Below, in pieces: positions 8,584 to 16,915 of a stretch of 64,000 nt of DNA (positions are counted from its first letter, which is position 1; each line of letters opens with the position of its first letter). The position numbers and the translations under genes are program-made. Below the pieces are notes generated by a model, which saw nothing but the letters and a program-made list of their open reading frames with translations, ran no database searches and was not told where the DNA came from. The stretch is from a bacterium. GTDB taxonomy: Bacteria; Chloroflexota; Anaerolineae; Caldilineales; Caldilineaceae. Location of the stretch: NCBI GenBank assembly GCA_016124945.1, contig WGMT01000014.1:1-64000 (forward strand), written 5' to 3'.

Positions 8584-9789
8584 ATGCCTACACTACCCAA
8601 CTACCACCACTTCGCCGGTTCTCACTGGGAGAGCGGCACGCTGCACAATGTCTATGCCTACCTGGGCGTGAAAGCGCCGCACACAGGAGAGCCGTACAGC
8701 GAGGCGCTACTGCTGGGCGTGAGTGGCGGCATTGTGATGGGCTATTTCAGCTTTGCCTACGAAGGCTTTGACCCACAGTGCAACATCCTCACACGCAACA
8801 CCTTCGACCCGTTCGAGACAATGATGGCGCGGCTGGGGATCGTACAGACGGTGCAGCAGACAGCCAAAGCCGACAAGGCAGTGGATCTGTTGGTTGATGC
8901 GCTGGCCGACGGTTCGCCGGCGATTGTGTGGGCCGATCACTGGTCGCTGCCCTACAACGGGCTGGGCGAAGACGAGCAGATGTGGGGGATGATGCCCATC
9001 GTTGTCTACGGCTACGACGTTGACGCCGATTGTGTCTGCATCGCGGACCGCGCCCGTGTGCCGTTGACGGTGTCCACCGCGCAGTTGGCCGCTGCACGTG
9101 GACGCATCAAGAAAGACAAACACCGCCTGCTCACTGTCGACGTGCCCGATCCCGACAAGCTGGCCTCTGCCGTCAATGCCGGCATCTGGGACTGTATTAA
9201 GCTCTTCACCGAGAAGCCGCCCAAAGGCAGCGCCGACAATTTCGGTCTGCGCGCCTACGAGAACTGGGCGAAACTGCTGGCCAAACCCAAACAGCGCCTG
9301 AGCTGGGAAAAGATCTTTGCGCCGGGGCCGAAGATGTACGCCGGGCTGACCAGCGCCTACAACTTCGCCTTCCTCTTCGGCAAAGACGAAGCCCTCGACG
9401 CCGAACGTTCACTTTATGCCGACTTCCTCGACGAAGCCGCCGTGATCCTCGACAAACCGGCGCTGCGCGATGCCGCAACGTCGTTCCGGCGGGCGGCCCA
9501 AGCGTGGCGATCACTTGGGACGACCCTGTTGCCCGACGAAATCGAGCCACTCGGCGAGGCGCGATCATTGATGACGCGGCGACACCTTCGCTTCCTTCAG
9601 GCAGGCGAAGACGCCCTGGACGAGATGCGCCGGATCGACGCGCAACTGGCTGAACTGCGCCGCCGTATGGAGACGGAATTCCCGCTCACCCAGGCGGAGG
9701 CGGAAGCACACCGGGAAGGGATTGCCGAGCAGTTGATAACGATTCGGGCGATAGAGGCGGAGGGAGTGGCAGCAATGCGTAGTGTGTAA
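8584..9789 (+). CDS. BtrH_N / DUF4872 domain protein
   Basis: 401 residues from the ATG at 8584, which has an AAAGGAG box at 8571-8577; an in-frame GTG at 8551 lies inside the upstream repeat and is rejected. The N-terminal part (YHHFAGSHWESGTLHNVYAYLG, with conserved His and Glu) matches the BtrH N-terminal domain, named after the butirosin acyltransfer protein, a papain-like fold; the middle and C-terminal parts (AADRARVPLTVSTAQLAAAR and on) match DUF4872. Characterised relatives move or release acyl groups, but no carrier protein or biosynthetic cluster is present here. It is single, followed by a bidirectional hairpin. Exact function unknown. Confidence 0.75.
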   Translation: MPTLPNYHHFAGSHWESGTLHNVYAYLGVKAPHTGEPYSEALLLGVSGGIVMGYFSFAYEGFDPQCNILTRNTFDPFETMMARLGIVQTVQQTAKADKAVDLLVDALADGSPAIVWADHWSLPYNGLGEDEQMWGMMPIVVYGYDVDADCVCIADRARVPLTVSTAQLAAARGRIKKDKHRLLTVDVPDPDKLASAVNAGIWDCIKLFTEKPPKGSADNFGLRAYENWAKLLAKPKQRLSWEKIFAPGPKMYAGLTSAYNFAFLFGKDEALDAERSLYADFLDEAAVILDKPALRDAATSFRRAAQAWRSLGTTLLPDEIEPLGEARSLMTRRHLRFLQAGEDALDEMRRIDAQLAELRRRMETEFPLTQAEAEAHREGIAEQLITIRAIEAEGVAAMRSV

Positions 9790-9794
9790 CTCGT

Positions 9795-9846
9795 CAATGC
9801 GGGTGATCCGCTTGACTGGGCGGGCCACCCGCATTGTCTTGTTTGG
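9795..9846. terminator. Bidirectional terminator between convergent genes
   Basis: CAATGCGGGTG (9795-9805) and CACCCGCATTG (9836-9846) are perfect inverted repeats followed by TCTTGTTTG. The place, between the converging DUF4872 and permease genes, fits a shared terminator. Confidence 0.7.
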
Positions 9847-9863
9847 CTGTGCGAGGACATCTG

Positions 9864-10772
9864 CTATTTGAGCACCATCTGCGGATCGAGGGCATCGCGC
9901 AGGCCGTCGCCCACCAGGTTACTGGAGAGGACGGTCAAGGTGAGCGCAGCCCCAGGGAAGACGGTCAGCCACCAGGCGTTGCGGATATAGGTCATGCCGT
10001 CGGCCAGCAGGGAGCCCCATTCGGGCATGGGCGGCTGCGGACCGAGACCCAGGAAACTGAGGCTGGCGGCCACAAGGATCGCTTGGGAGGTGTTGAAGCT
10101 GGCCATGACCACGATAGGCGCGAGGACATTGGGCAGCATGTGGCTCACGATGATGCGCCCGCCCGGCGCGCCGGTGCTGCGCGCCGCTTGGACATAGTCT
10201 GCGTTTTTGATGGCAAGGACACTGCCGCGCACAACCCGCGCAAAGGCAGGCAGACCGAAGATGGCATTGGCAAAGATCACTTGATTAACGCCTGGCCCCA
10301 ACATTGCCACGAGCCAGATGGCGAAGAGGATGCCGGGAAAGGCAAGGATCAGGTCGATCAAGCGCATGATGGTGGCGTCGACGATGCCGCCCAGATAGCC
10401 TGCAATCAGGCCGAAAGTGACACCCAAACTTAGGCTCAGTGCTACCGACGCCAAACCCAAGTAAAGGGACATGCGCCCGCCATAGAGCATGCGCGTGTAA
10501 AGGTCGCGGCCCAGAGCGTCGGTGCCCAGCCAGTTTTGGGCGGTGGGCGGCGAGAGACGATTAGGCACGTCGCGGCCCAAAGGGTCGAACTCGGTCAGGA
10601 ATGGGGCGAAGACTGCCGAGAGCGCCAGGAGGGTCAGCACGGTTAGGGCCAAGACAACCATGCGGTTGCGCAGGAAACGACGCATGGCCATAACCCACGG
10701 GCTGCGCGTGGCTGTGGTGCGGGTGAGCACGTTGCGCTCAGCCGTAGCGGATGCGTGGATTGACGAAGGCAT
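9864..10772 (-). CDS. ABC transporter permease, DppC/OppC type
   Basis: 302 residues with the N-terminal OppC helix (MVVLALTVLTLLALSAVFAP) and the binding-protein-dependent transport domain (about 100-295). The cytoplasmic EAA loop, which docks on the ATPase, is at YVQAARSTGAPGGRIIVSHM. It ends with the usual GDGLRDALDPQ. It overlaps the DppB-type gene upstream by 35 bp if the ATG at 10772 is used; a later start is possible. With the DppB partner and the lipoprotein encoded upstream it forms a peptide-class importer. No ATPase gene is next to it, so ATPases must be shared from elsewhere. Confidence 0.92.
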   Translation of the reverse strand: MPSSIHASATAERNVLTRTTATRSPWVMAMRRFLRNRMVVLALTVLTLLALSAVFAPFLTEFDPLGRDVPNRLSPPTAQNWLGTDALGRDLYTRMLYGGRMSLYLGLASVALSLSLGVTFGLIAGYLGGIVDATIMRLIDLILAFPGILFAIWLVAMLGPGVNQVIFANAIFGLPAFARVVRGSVLAIKNADYVQAARSTGAPGGRIIVSHMLPNVLAPIVVMASFNTSQAILVAASLSFLGLGPQPPMPEWGSLLADGMTYIRNAWWLTVFPGAALTLTVLSSNLVGDGLRDALDPQMVLK

Positions 10773-11661
10773 AGGCGATGTCCACTAGGAGGTTGACGAG
10801 CAGGTAGATTGCCGCAATCACCAGCACCACCCCCTGGACGACAGGATAGTCGCGGTTGTGGATGGCATTGATGGCGAGAGTGCCCATGCCGGGCAGCCCA
10901 AAAATCTTTTCGGTGATAACCGAGCCGCCCAGGAGTCCGCCAAACTGGACGCCGATGAGGGTGATGGCCGGAATAAGTGCATTGCGGAAGGCATGGCCCA
11001 AGATCACGGTCCGCTCGCGCAGGCCTTTGGCGCGCGCCGTACGGATGTAGTCGCTGTTGAGGACCTCCAACATACCGGCGCGGGTAATACGGCTTAGGCC
11101 GGCCATGGCGCCGATGCCCAATGTGGCAATGGGCAAGACGAGCCCGGCGCCGGTCATGGAGCCTTGTACGGGCAAGGTGCGCAGCCATACGGCAAAGATC
11201 AGAATCAGCATCGGCCCGATCCAGAAAGAGGGCATGGACGCACCGAAGACGACCAACACGCGTAGAAGATTATCAAGCCATGAATTCGCGTAGTACGCAG
11301 TGATGACGCCCAAGAGTAGCCCTAATAGGGTCGCGATGATCGCAGTCAGTACGGCTAAGGTGAGGGTAATGGGCATGGCCTGCAAGATGCGCGCTGTGAC
11401 CGGTTGGCGTGTGATGGCGGAACGTCCTAGATCACCCTGGGCAAGATTGGCCAAAAAGATACCGAACTGGACGGGGATGGGCCGGTCGAGACCCATGTCG
11501 CGGCGGATAGACTCGATCATTTCGGGCGTCGCCTGGTCGCCGGCCAAGAGCGCGGCCACGTCGCCGGGCACGGCGGTGCGCAACACAACAAAGACAATGG
11601 CCACAAGGCCAATCATAAGCGGGATGGAGATCAGAAGGCGGCGTGCTACGAATGCAAGCAT
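10738..11661 (-). CDS. ABC transporter permease, DppB/OppB type
   Basis: 307 residues. Begins with the family start FVARRLLISIPLMIGL, has the extracellular ALLAGDQATPEMIESIRRDMGLDRPIPVQF segment and the EAA loop near YIRTARAKGLRERTVILGHA, and ends NPRIRYG. Six membrane segments are expected. The gene lies between its DppC partner (overlapping) and the solute-binding protein gene, separated from the latter by a heptamer repeat island. Confidence 0.93.
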   Translation of the reverse strand: MLAFVARRLLISIPLMIGLVAIVFVVLRTAVPGDVAALLAGDQATPEMIESIRRDMGLDRPIPVQFGIFLANLAQGDLGRSAITRQPVTARILQAMPITLTLAVLTAIIATLLGLLLGVITAYYANSWLDNLLRVLVVFGASMPSFWIGPMLILIFAVWLRTLPVQGSMTGAGLVLPIATLGIGAMAGLSRITRAGMLEVLNSDYIRTARAKGLRERTVILGHAFRNALIPAITLIGVQFGGLLGGSVITEKIFGLPGMGTLAINAIHNRDYPVVQGVVLVIAAIYLLVNLLVDIAYAFVNPRIRYG

Positions 11662-11715
11662 GGTATGGGTTCGTCGTGATTCAGTCTAGCGGCGTAAATA
11701 GCAGCATTGTTAACG

Positions 11716-11810
11716 AGTAAGGAGTAATGAGTAAGGAGTAATGAGTAATGAGTAATGAGTAAGCAGGGCGCACGATGCCACTTTCTTACTCATTACTCAT
11801 TACCCATTCC
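11716..11810. repeat. Heptamer island, GAGTAAT/GAGTAAG array
   Basis: About seven GAGTAA(T/G) units on the left (11716-11762) face ACTCATTACTCATTACCC on the right (about 11789-11806), making an inverted repeat inside what is otherwise a transport operon (binding protein to permease). It may act as an attenuator that lowers permease relative to binding-protein expression; this is inference. Confidence 0.8.
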
Positions 11811-11821
11811 GTCGGGCTGTA

Positions 11822-13447
11822 CTAGTTACCGATGCCGGCGTTGAAGTAGATGGGGTTACCGGCGACGTCAAACTCTATGCCGACAACTTCGGTGCGTGCC
11901 CCGGCATTGTTGATGGGCGCGTACAGGGGGATCAACGGGCGGTTGTCGATGAGCCAGGTGGCGACGGCGTCGATGGCTGATTGGCGCGCGACTGGATCCA
12001 TGGTGCTGTCTGCAATGGTCATCAGCTCGTCGTATTCGTCGCTGTTCAGGCAGAGACGGTTGCCGGTGCCAATGTTGGGTCCCTTGATGTGAGCAAGGAT
12101 CGTCGCATCAGGATAGCCGAAGGTGCGCAGGAAGGCCTCTTGCTCACAGCGATTGGTAAGATCAGCGATGGCGGCAGCTTCCAGGGGGCTGATGTCCATC
12201 TCTATGCCGATGTCGACCAGTTGGGATTGGATGGTCTCGGCGACACGCTGCAGAGCTGCCGAGTCTGGATAGATAAGGCTAAAGGCAAGGCGGGCGTCGT
12301 CCTTAGCGAGGACGCCGTCGTCGCCCGCTGTGTAGCCGGCTTCAGCCAGGAGTTGGCGGGCCAGTTCCACGTTGTTGGACTTTTCCTGGCCGTAGGCTTC
12401 CATGTCGGGGTTGAAGCCGGCAATGGAGGGGCTGAGCGGGCCGGCGAGCGGGTAGGCCTCGCCGTCAAAGCCGGCGAGGACGATCTCTTCACGGTCGATG
12501 GCATAGGAGATGGCCAACCGAACGGCCTCGTCGGTGAAGGGCGCCTTGCCCCAGTTCATGCCCATGTACCAGACGCCTGCGCCGATGCCCTGGTTGATGG
12601 CGATCTCATCGTTGGCCTCGGCGGCGGCAATGTACTGCGCGGGGACAACAGGGACGACGTTGAGTTCACCGGTTTCCAACGCCGAGAAGATGACAGCTTC
12701 ATCGGTCAAGTAGCCGACGCGCATGCCCTCGGCGGGGACGGCGCCGGGATTGTCGGCGAAGGCAGGCGACCAGGTGTAGTCTTCGTTGCGAACCATGGTC
12801 ACATGGCTGTCAGGGACGACCTCGACGGCGCGGAACTTGCCGGTGCCGACAGGGCTCATGCCGAAGTTGTCGCGACCCAGTTCTTCATAGGCGGTGGGGG
12901 AGACCATGTAGATGATGAAGATGTCGCTGAGGATGGGCGCGTACGGGTTGAGCAAGTTGAAGACAAGGGTGTAGTCGTCGGGTGCTTCGACAGATTCCAC
13001 CTGGCGACGTAAATTGCTGCCGACTTGAGCGCCGGATTCAGGATCGAAGTAGCGGTCAAAGTTCCACTTGGCGGCTGCGGCGTCGAAGGGAGTGCCGTCG
13101 TGGAAGGTGACGTCTTGCCGCAGTTGGAAGGTGACGGTGAGTCCGTCGTCAGAGAAGCTGAAGCTCTCGGCCAGGTGCGGCACGAACTTGCGCTCCACGT
13201 CGGTGGTGACCAGCGCGTCATAGAGCGAACTGTGCACAGTGGTGAACCAGGGGGTGACGAAGGGATCTGTGCTGTAATAGCCGCCGGTCTCCACCACAAG
13301 TAATTCGCCGCCCACCATTGCGGGTTCTGCGTCGGGATCTGCGGGTGCAGCAGGCGCGGGCGCGGCGGGCGCAGGTGCGCAGGCTGCGAACAGTAGGAGG
13401 GTCAGGAGTAGAACTGCCCAGGTCTGTAGGGTTCGAGTCTTGTACAT
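11822..13447 (-). CDS. Peptide-class ABC solute-binding lipoprotein (SBP_bac_5)
   Basis: 541 residues. A lipoprotein signal (LLLTLLLFAACAPAP, lipid-anchored Cys23) is followed by an Ala/Pro spacer and the SBP_bac_5 fold, seen from VFQLRQDVTFHDGTPFDAAA near residue 107 and VRLAISYAIDREEIV near 310. It captures an oligopeptide or similar ligand outside the membrane and hands it to the DppB/DppC permease encoded downstream. The gene is preceded by a 16-bp direct repeat and the serine hydrolase gene, so the hydrolase product or substrate may be the ligand. Confidence 0.93.
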   Translation of the reverse strand: MYKTRTLQTWAVLLLTLLLFAACAPAPAAPAPAAPADPDAEPAMVGGELLVVETGGYYSTDPFVTPWFTTVHSSLYDALVTTDVERKFVPHLAESFSFSDDGLTVTFQLRQDVTFHDGTPFDAAAAKWNFDRYFDPESGAQVGSNLRRQVESVEAPDDYTLVFNLLNPYAPILSDIFIIYMVSPTAYEELGRDNFGMSPVGTGKFRAVEVVPDSHVTMVRNEDYTWSPAFADNPGAVPAEGMRVGYLTDEAVIFSALETGELNVVPVVPAQYIAAAEANDEIAINQGIGAGVWYMGMNWGKAPFTDEAVRLAISYAIDREEIVLAGFDGEAYPLAGPLSPSIAGFNPDMEAYGQEKSNNVELARQLLAEAGYTAGDDGVLAKDDARLAFSLIYPDSAALQRVAETIQSQLVDIGIEMDISPLEAAAIADLTNRCEQEAFLRTFGYPDATILAHIKGPNIGTGNRLCLNSDEYDELMTIADSTMDPVARQSAIDAVATWLIDNRPLIPLYAPINNAGARTEVVGIEFDVAGNPIYFNAGIGN

Positions 13448-13480
13448 GAAATGTCTCCTCTTTGTGTGATAGCGTTTGCA

Positions 13481-13512
13481 CGCTATACCGAAAACACGCT
13501 ATACCGAAAACA
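13481..13512. promoter_or_regulatory. Tandem 16-bp direct repeat upstream of the binding-protein gene
   Basis: CGCTATACCGAAAACA occurs twice head to tail at 13481-13496 and 13497-13512, just upstream of the binding-protein start; AGCGTTTGCACGCT next to it is palindromic. Nearby GGATGCGCCAGGGCATCC (13522-13539) is a hairpin. Twin direct repeats in a leader suit a transcription-factor site. Confidence 0.5.
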
Positions 13513-13557
13513 CGAAAGCAGGATGCGCCAGGGCATCCACTCTACACAGAGAAGAAG

Positions 13558-14940
13558 TTACACCCGGTGATAGATACGCCCGCCCAGATGTAGACCACGA
13601 ATGGTGCCGTCTGGGTTGGTAAGGAACTCGCCGATGCTGCCTTGCATGGAGCCTTCCAGGGCCTGGATGTGATGGGCCCCGGTGAAGACAAAGGGCGCAG
13701 GCGGCGGGGTTGGAGGAGCCGGGGTTTCCTTTTCCGGGAAGCCGCCTTTGGGCTGCGAGGCCAGGACCAGGCCGCCATCCTTGGCGGTGACGGTAAGGTT
13801 TGAGAGGGCGGCGCGGTATTCCCCGGGATACGGTGCCAGCGCGGCTGCGTCCAGTTTCATTACTGGGGGCGCGGGCATTTGGACGTCGAGGAAGACCTCT
13901 AGCGCATGCTTGACCATGGCGCTGTTAAAGATGCGGCCACGGCTGCCATTGGTGGTGAGGATCAAGGCGAAGTCGTGGTTGGGAACCATCTCGAAGGCGG
14001 AGAACTGACCGGTGGTTGCGCCACCGTGGCCGACAGTGCGTAGCCCCCCCATGTAGTGGATGAGCCAACTGATGCCGACTTCTTGGGCCAGGCTGGCGCC
14101 CTTGCGCTGGGTCTCTTGCATGGCGCGCATGGCTGCGGTGGAGAGCAGACGCTTGCCGTCGGGTGCGCTGCCGTCGCCAAGATGGAAACGGGCGTAGCGG
14201 AGTTGGTCCTTTGCGTTGGCAACAATCCCGCCTGCGGGATAGGCCGAGCGATTCAAGGCCCAGGGCTGCGCGATTTTGGCTTCGCCCTCTTCCGGGGTGT
14301 AGTGGCCCGATACAGTGCGGTGGACAATGACGTCTTCCGGGAAGAAGAAGGACATTTCCATGCCCAACGGCGCCAGGAGCAGTTCGCGCACGACCTCTTC
14401 ATAGGCTTTACCGCTGACTTCTTGGATCACCAACCCGGCGAGGCTAAAGCCGGCGTTGTTGTAGGCCCACGCTTCGCCCAAGGGAAACTCCTGAGGCAAT
14501 TCGACCATGCGGTCGGCGTAGCGTTGGAGGGCGTCCTCACCGCGGCCGGTGTTGATGAAGAAGTCGCCGACCCAGCCTGCGCAGTGCGTAAAAAGATGGC
14601 GTAGCGTGACAGCGGCGGCGGCCTGTTCATCGGCCAGGCGGAAGGTGGGTAAGTAGGTGCGGATGGGGACGTCGAGGTCGAGTTTACCCGCTTCCGCCAA
14701 CATCATAGCGACGGTGGCGGTGTAGGTCTTGGTGGTGGAACCGATTTGGAAGAGGGTGTCGCTGTCGACAGATAGCGGGTGCGACAAGTTGGTGACGCCG
14801 AAGCCGGCGATGCGTTCCTGGCCGGCGTGGAGTACGCCGACACCGACGCCGGGGACGCCGTAACGAATGCGTGCCTCTTCTAAACTTTCACAAAAAGTAT
14901 CAAACCGGGATGCGAGGTCAGAAGATGCAGACAAAGTCAT
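13558..14940 (-). CDS. Serine hydrolase, class C beta-lactamase/esterase family
   Basis: 460 residues. The catalytic triad of the penicillin-binding-protein fold is visible: S68-T-T-K71 in QIGSTTKTYTA, the YxN motif in AWAYNNAGFSL near residue 158 and HGG in VGHGGATTG near residue 305. A C-terminal beta-rich domain (about 370-460) contains a Pro-rich strip. No signal peptide is apparent, so it is probably cytoplasmic. Relatives act as esterases, D-aminopeptidases or amidases. It is the first gene of a minus-strand set with a peptide-class importer, so a peptidase or amidase role is likely. Confidence 0.9.
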   Translation of the reverse strand: MTLSASSDLASRFDTFCESLEEARIRYGVPGVGVGVLHAGQERIAGFGVTNLSHPLSVDSDTLFQIGSTTKTYTATVAMMLAEAGKLDLDVPIRTYLPTFRLADEQAAAAVTLRHLFTHCAGWVGDFFINTGRGEDALQRYADRMVELPQEFPLGEAWAYNNAGFSLAGLVIQEVSGKAYEEVVRELLLAPLGMEMSFFFPEDVIVHRTVSGHYTPEEGEAKIAQPWALNRSAYPAGGIVANAKDQLRYARFHLGDGSAPDGKRLLSTAAMRAMQETQRKGASLAQEVGISWLIHYMGGLRTVGHGGATTGQFSAFEMVPNHDFALILTTNGSRGRIFNSAMVKHALEVFLDVQMPAPPVMKLDAAALAPYPGEYRAALSNLTVTAKDGGLVLASQPKGGFPEKETPAPPTPPPAPFVFTGAHHIQALEGSMQGSIGEFLTNPDGTIRGLHLGGRIYHRV

Positions 14941-15334
14941 GTGAGCTCAGTCCTGATCTAGTTGGATACCCATTTAGATACCTACTTGGATACCGAGGCT
15001 ATCTACAAGGTTGAACAAGGTTGATGTTGGGCGACCCTACCTGTTGATGTCAAGATGATTTACTGTTGCGATTATATCATCATTGGCACACTTTGGGGTT
15101 GACCAAAGCTATTCAGAAGATACACCAACCCCTGTAACTTTGCCAATCCTCTTTTTTTCGCTGGGTCTACTTCTAGCTGGGGGCAACAACCTCCCAGGAA
15201 GGGGTTAGCGAGATGAAGTGAAAGGCGTCGCTGTCTTGACCCCTTCCCGGAAGGTCAATCTCGCCCGAAGATTGAATTGCACCTACCCTTCGTCGTAACT
15301 GGACATCATACCGATCTTTCGTTACTCTATCTTT
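14941..15334. other. Divergent intergenic region
   Basis: 394 bp between the divergent serine hydrolase and radical SAM genes, so it should hold promoters for both. GGATACC/AGATACC is repeated three times near 14963-14993. A poly-T run stands at about 15151-15158. A palindromic repeat at 15189-15255 is listed separately. No gene seen. Confidence 0.6.
15189..15255. repeat. Palindromic intergenic repeat, ACCTTCC...GGAAGGT type, copy 1
   Basis: ACCTCCCAGGAAGGGGTTA (15189-15207) and TGACCCCTTCCCGGAAGGT (15237-15255) are imperfect inverted repeats around about 30 bp. A second copy at 28089-28155 shares both ends with a different centre, so this is a dispersed family. Confidence 0.75.
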
Positions 15335-16750
15335 ATGCCTCAAATTCTACTTCTCTCTTGCTATGAACTTGGACATCAGCCGTTGAGCCTGGCCTGGCCG
15401 CTGGCTGTGCTGCACGAGGACGGTTTCGACGTGGCCGCCGCCGATCTGGCTGTGGACGATTTCCCCGCGCAGGCGGCGGCAGACGCGCAACTGGTGGCGA
15501 TTGCTGCACCCATGTTGACGGCGTTGCGTATCGGCGTCGATGCCGCCCGTCGTGTGCGCGCCGTCAATTCGTCTGTCCACATCTGCTTTTTCGGCCTCTA
15601 TGCGTGGATGAATGCAGACTATCTGCTACGCGGCGACGAACCATTGGCCGATTCGGTATTGGCGGGTGAAGCTGAGGCCGAGTTGCGCACGCTGGCGCAG
15701 ACGCTCTTGGCTGGAGGTGATCTTGCTGCGCTGCCCGGTGTGACCACAGCGCAACGGACAGCCGATCCACTGTTGACGCGCCTGGATCTGCCGCTGCCCG
15801 CCCGTTCCGCCCTGCCCAGCCTGGATCGCTACGCCCGTTACATGGCCAACGGTGATGCGCAGTTGTCGGGCTACGTCGAATCGACCCGCGGCTGCCTGCA
15901 CACCTGCCGCCACTGCCCTGTAGTGCCCATTTACAATGGGCGCTTCTTTGCCGTCCCCGTGCAGACGGTTTTGGCCGACATTCGCCAGCAGGTGTCAGCA
16001 GGCGCGCAACACATCTCTTTTGGCGATCCTGATTTCTTGAACGGACCGGGCCACGCCCGCAAGATTGCTCAGGCACTCCACGCCGAACATCCCCACGTCA
16101 CCTTTAATTTTACGACCAAGGTTGAGCACATCCTCGAACACAAGGATCTCATCGGCGAACTGGCCGAGTGTGGGGCCACCTTCGTGATTTCCGCTTTTGA
16201 GTCGACGAGTGAGCGCGTGCTGGATCGCCTCAACAAAGGACACACCGTCGCCGAGATGGGAGCGGCGTTGGCCGTCCTGCACAGTGCGGGCCTCGCCCCC
16301 CAACCCACGTGGATGCCCTTTACGCCGTGGACCACGTTGGACGATTATCTGCATCTGCTCGCCTGGATCCGCAGCCAGGATCTGATCCCCTACGTGCCGG
16401 TGGTGCAGTTGTCGATCCGCATGTTGGTGCCGCCGGGCAGCGCCTTGCTCGATCACCCCGATGTGGACGAATGGCTGGGTCCTCTTGACGCCGCCAACTT
16501 CACCTATCGCTGGGATCACGCCGACCCGTGCGTAGACGAACTCCAGCGCCAGGTCACCCGCATCGCCGAAGCCTACGCCGACGACGATGCCTACAGCGCC
16601 TTTGCCGCTGTGGAACGCGCCGCCTACGCCCAGGCCGGTCTGCCCGCGCCCGAGGCTGTCCACGCGCCCCGGTTCATCATCCAACCGCCTCAACTCAGCG
16701 AGCACTGGTTCTGTTGAGCAGAGCCAACAACCGACCAGTTGGGTCGATAA
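15335..16750 (+). CDS. CUAEP-tail radical SAM selenoprotein (TGA at 16715-16717 read as Sec461)
   Basis: 471 residues if the TGA at 16715 is decoded as selenocysteine; 460 if it stops there. An N-terminal B12-binding-like Rossmann domain (about 1-140, lacking an obvious DxHxxG) precedes the radical SAM domain with C187-LHT-C191-RH-C194 for the 4Fe-4S cluster. The frame then reads ...HWFC-U-A-E-P-TTDQLGR and ends at TAA 16748. C-U-A-E-P is precisely the tail that defines the CUAEP/CCAEP-tail radical SAM (seleno)protein family, in which Sec is replaced by Cys in some members. A short hairpin 14 nt after the TGA could be the SECIS element. Gene finders will truncate this protein by 11 residues. 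Its substrate is not known; the next gene is nicotinate phosphoribosyltransferase. Confidence 0.9.
16732..16746 (+). promoter_or_regulatory. Candidate bacterial SECIS hairpin
   Basis: CGACC-AGTTG-GGTCG forms a perfect 5-bp stem with a 5-nt loop. The loop contains the GU that bacterial SelB recognises, and its G lies 21 nt after the TGA, inside the usual window for bacterial SECIS elements. It lies inside the coding region, as expected for bacteria. The stem is short and no longer lower stem is evident, so the fold needs checking. Confidence 0.65.
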
Positions 16751-16760
16751 TGCAGGAGAA

Positions 16761-16895
16761 TGGTGATTAGTGATTGGTGATTAGGTCCTGAGACATAGGT
16801 GTGAATCAACACATCAATGTGCTCTACGGGACCATGGGTCGCCCTGTCACTGGCCAATCGACAAGCCCAATCACCAGTCTCCAATCACCAATCAC
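16761..16895 (-). repeat. Heptamer-bounded repeat element, family A copy 1
   Basis: TGGTGATTAGTGATTGGTGA units (from 16761) and CCAATCACCA units (to 16895) bracket a core of about 80 bp. Read on the minus strand the core aligns with those at 53554-53690 and 60145-60268 (GATTGGGCTTGTCGAT at one end, AGACC/GGACCTAATCACC at the other). It separates the selenoprotein gene from the nicotinate phosphoribosyltransferase gene. Confidence 0.8.
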
Positions 16896-16915
16896 TTCAC
16901 ACTCTGGACGAAACT

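Noticed and set aside
16715..16717. TGA as an ordinary stop of the radical SAM gene
   Set aside because: The bases around it encode C-U-A-E-P exactly, the frame goes on to a TAA, and a GU-loop hairpin lies at SECIS distance; coincidence is unlikely.
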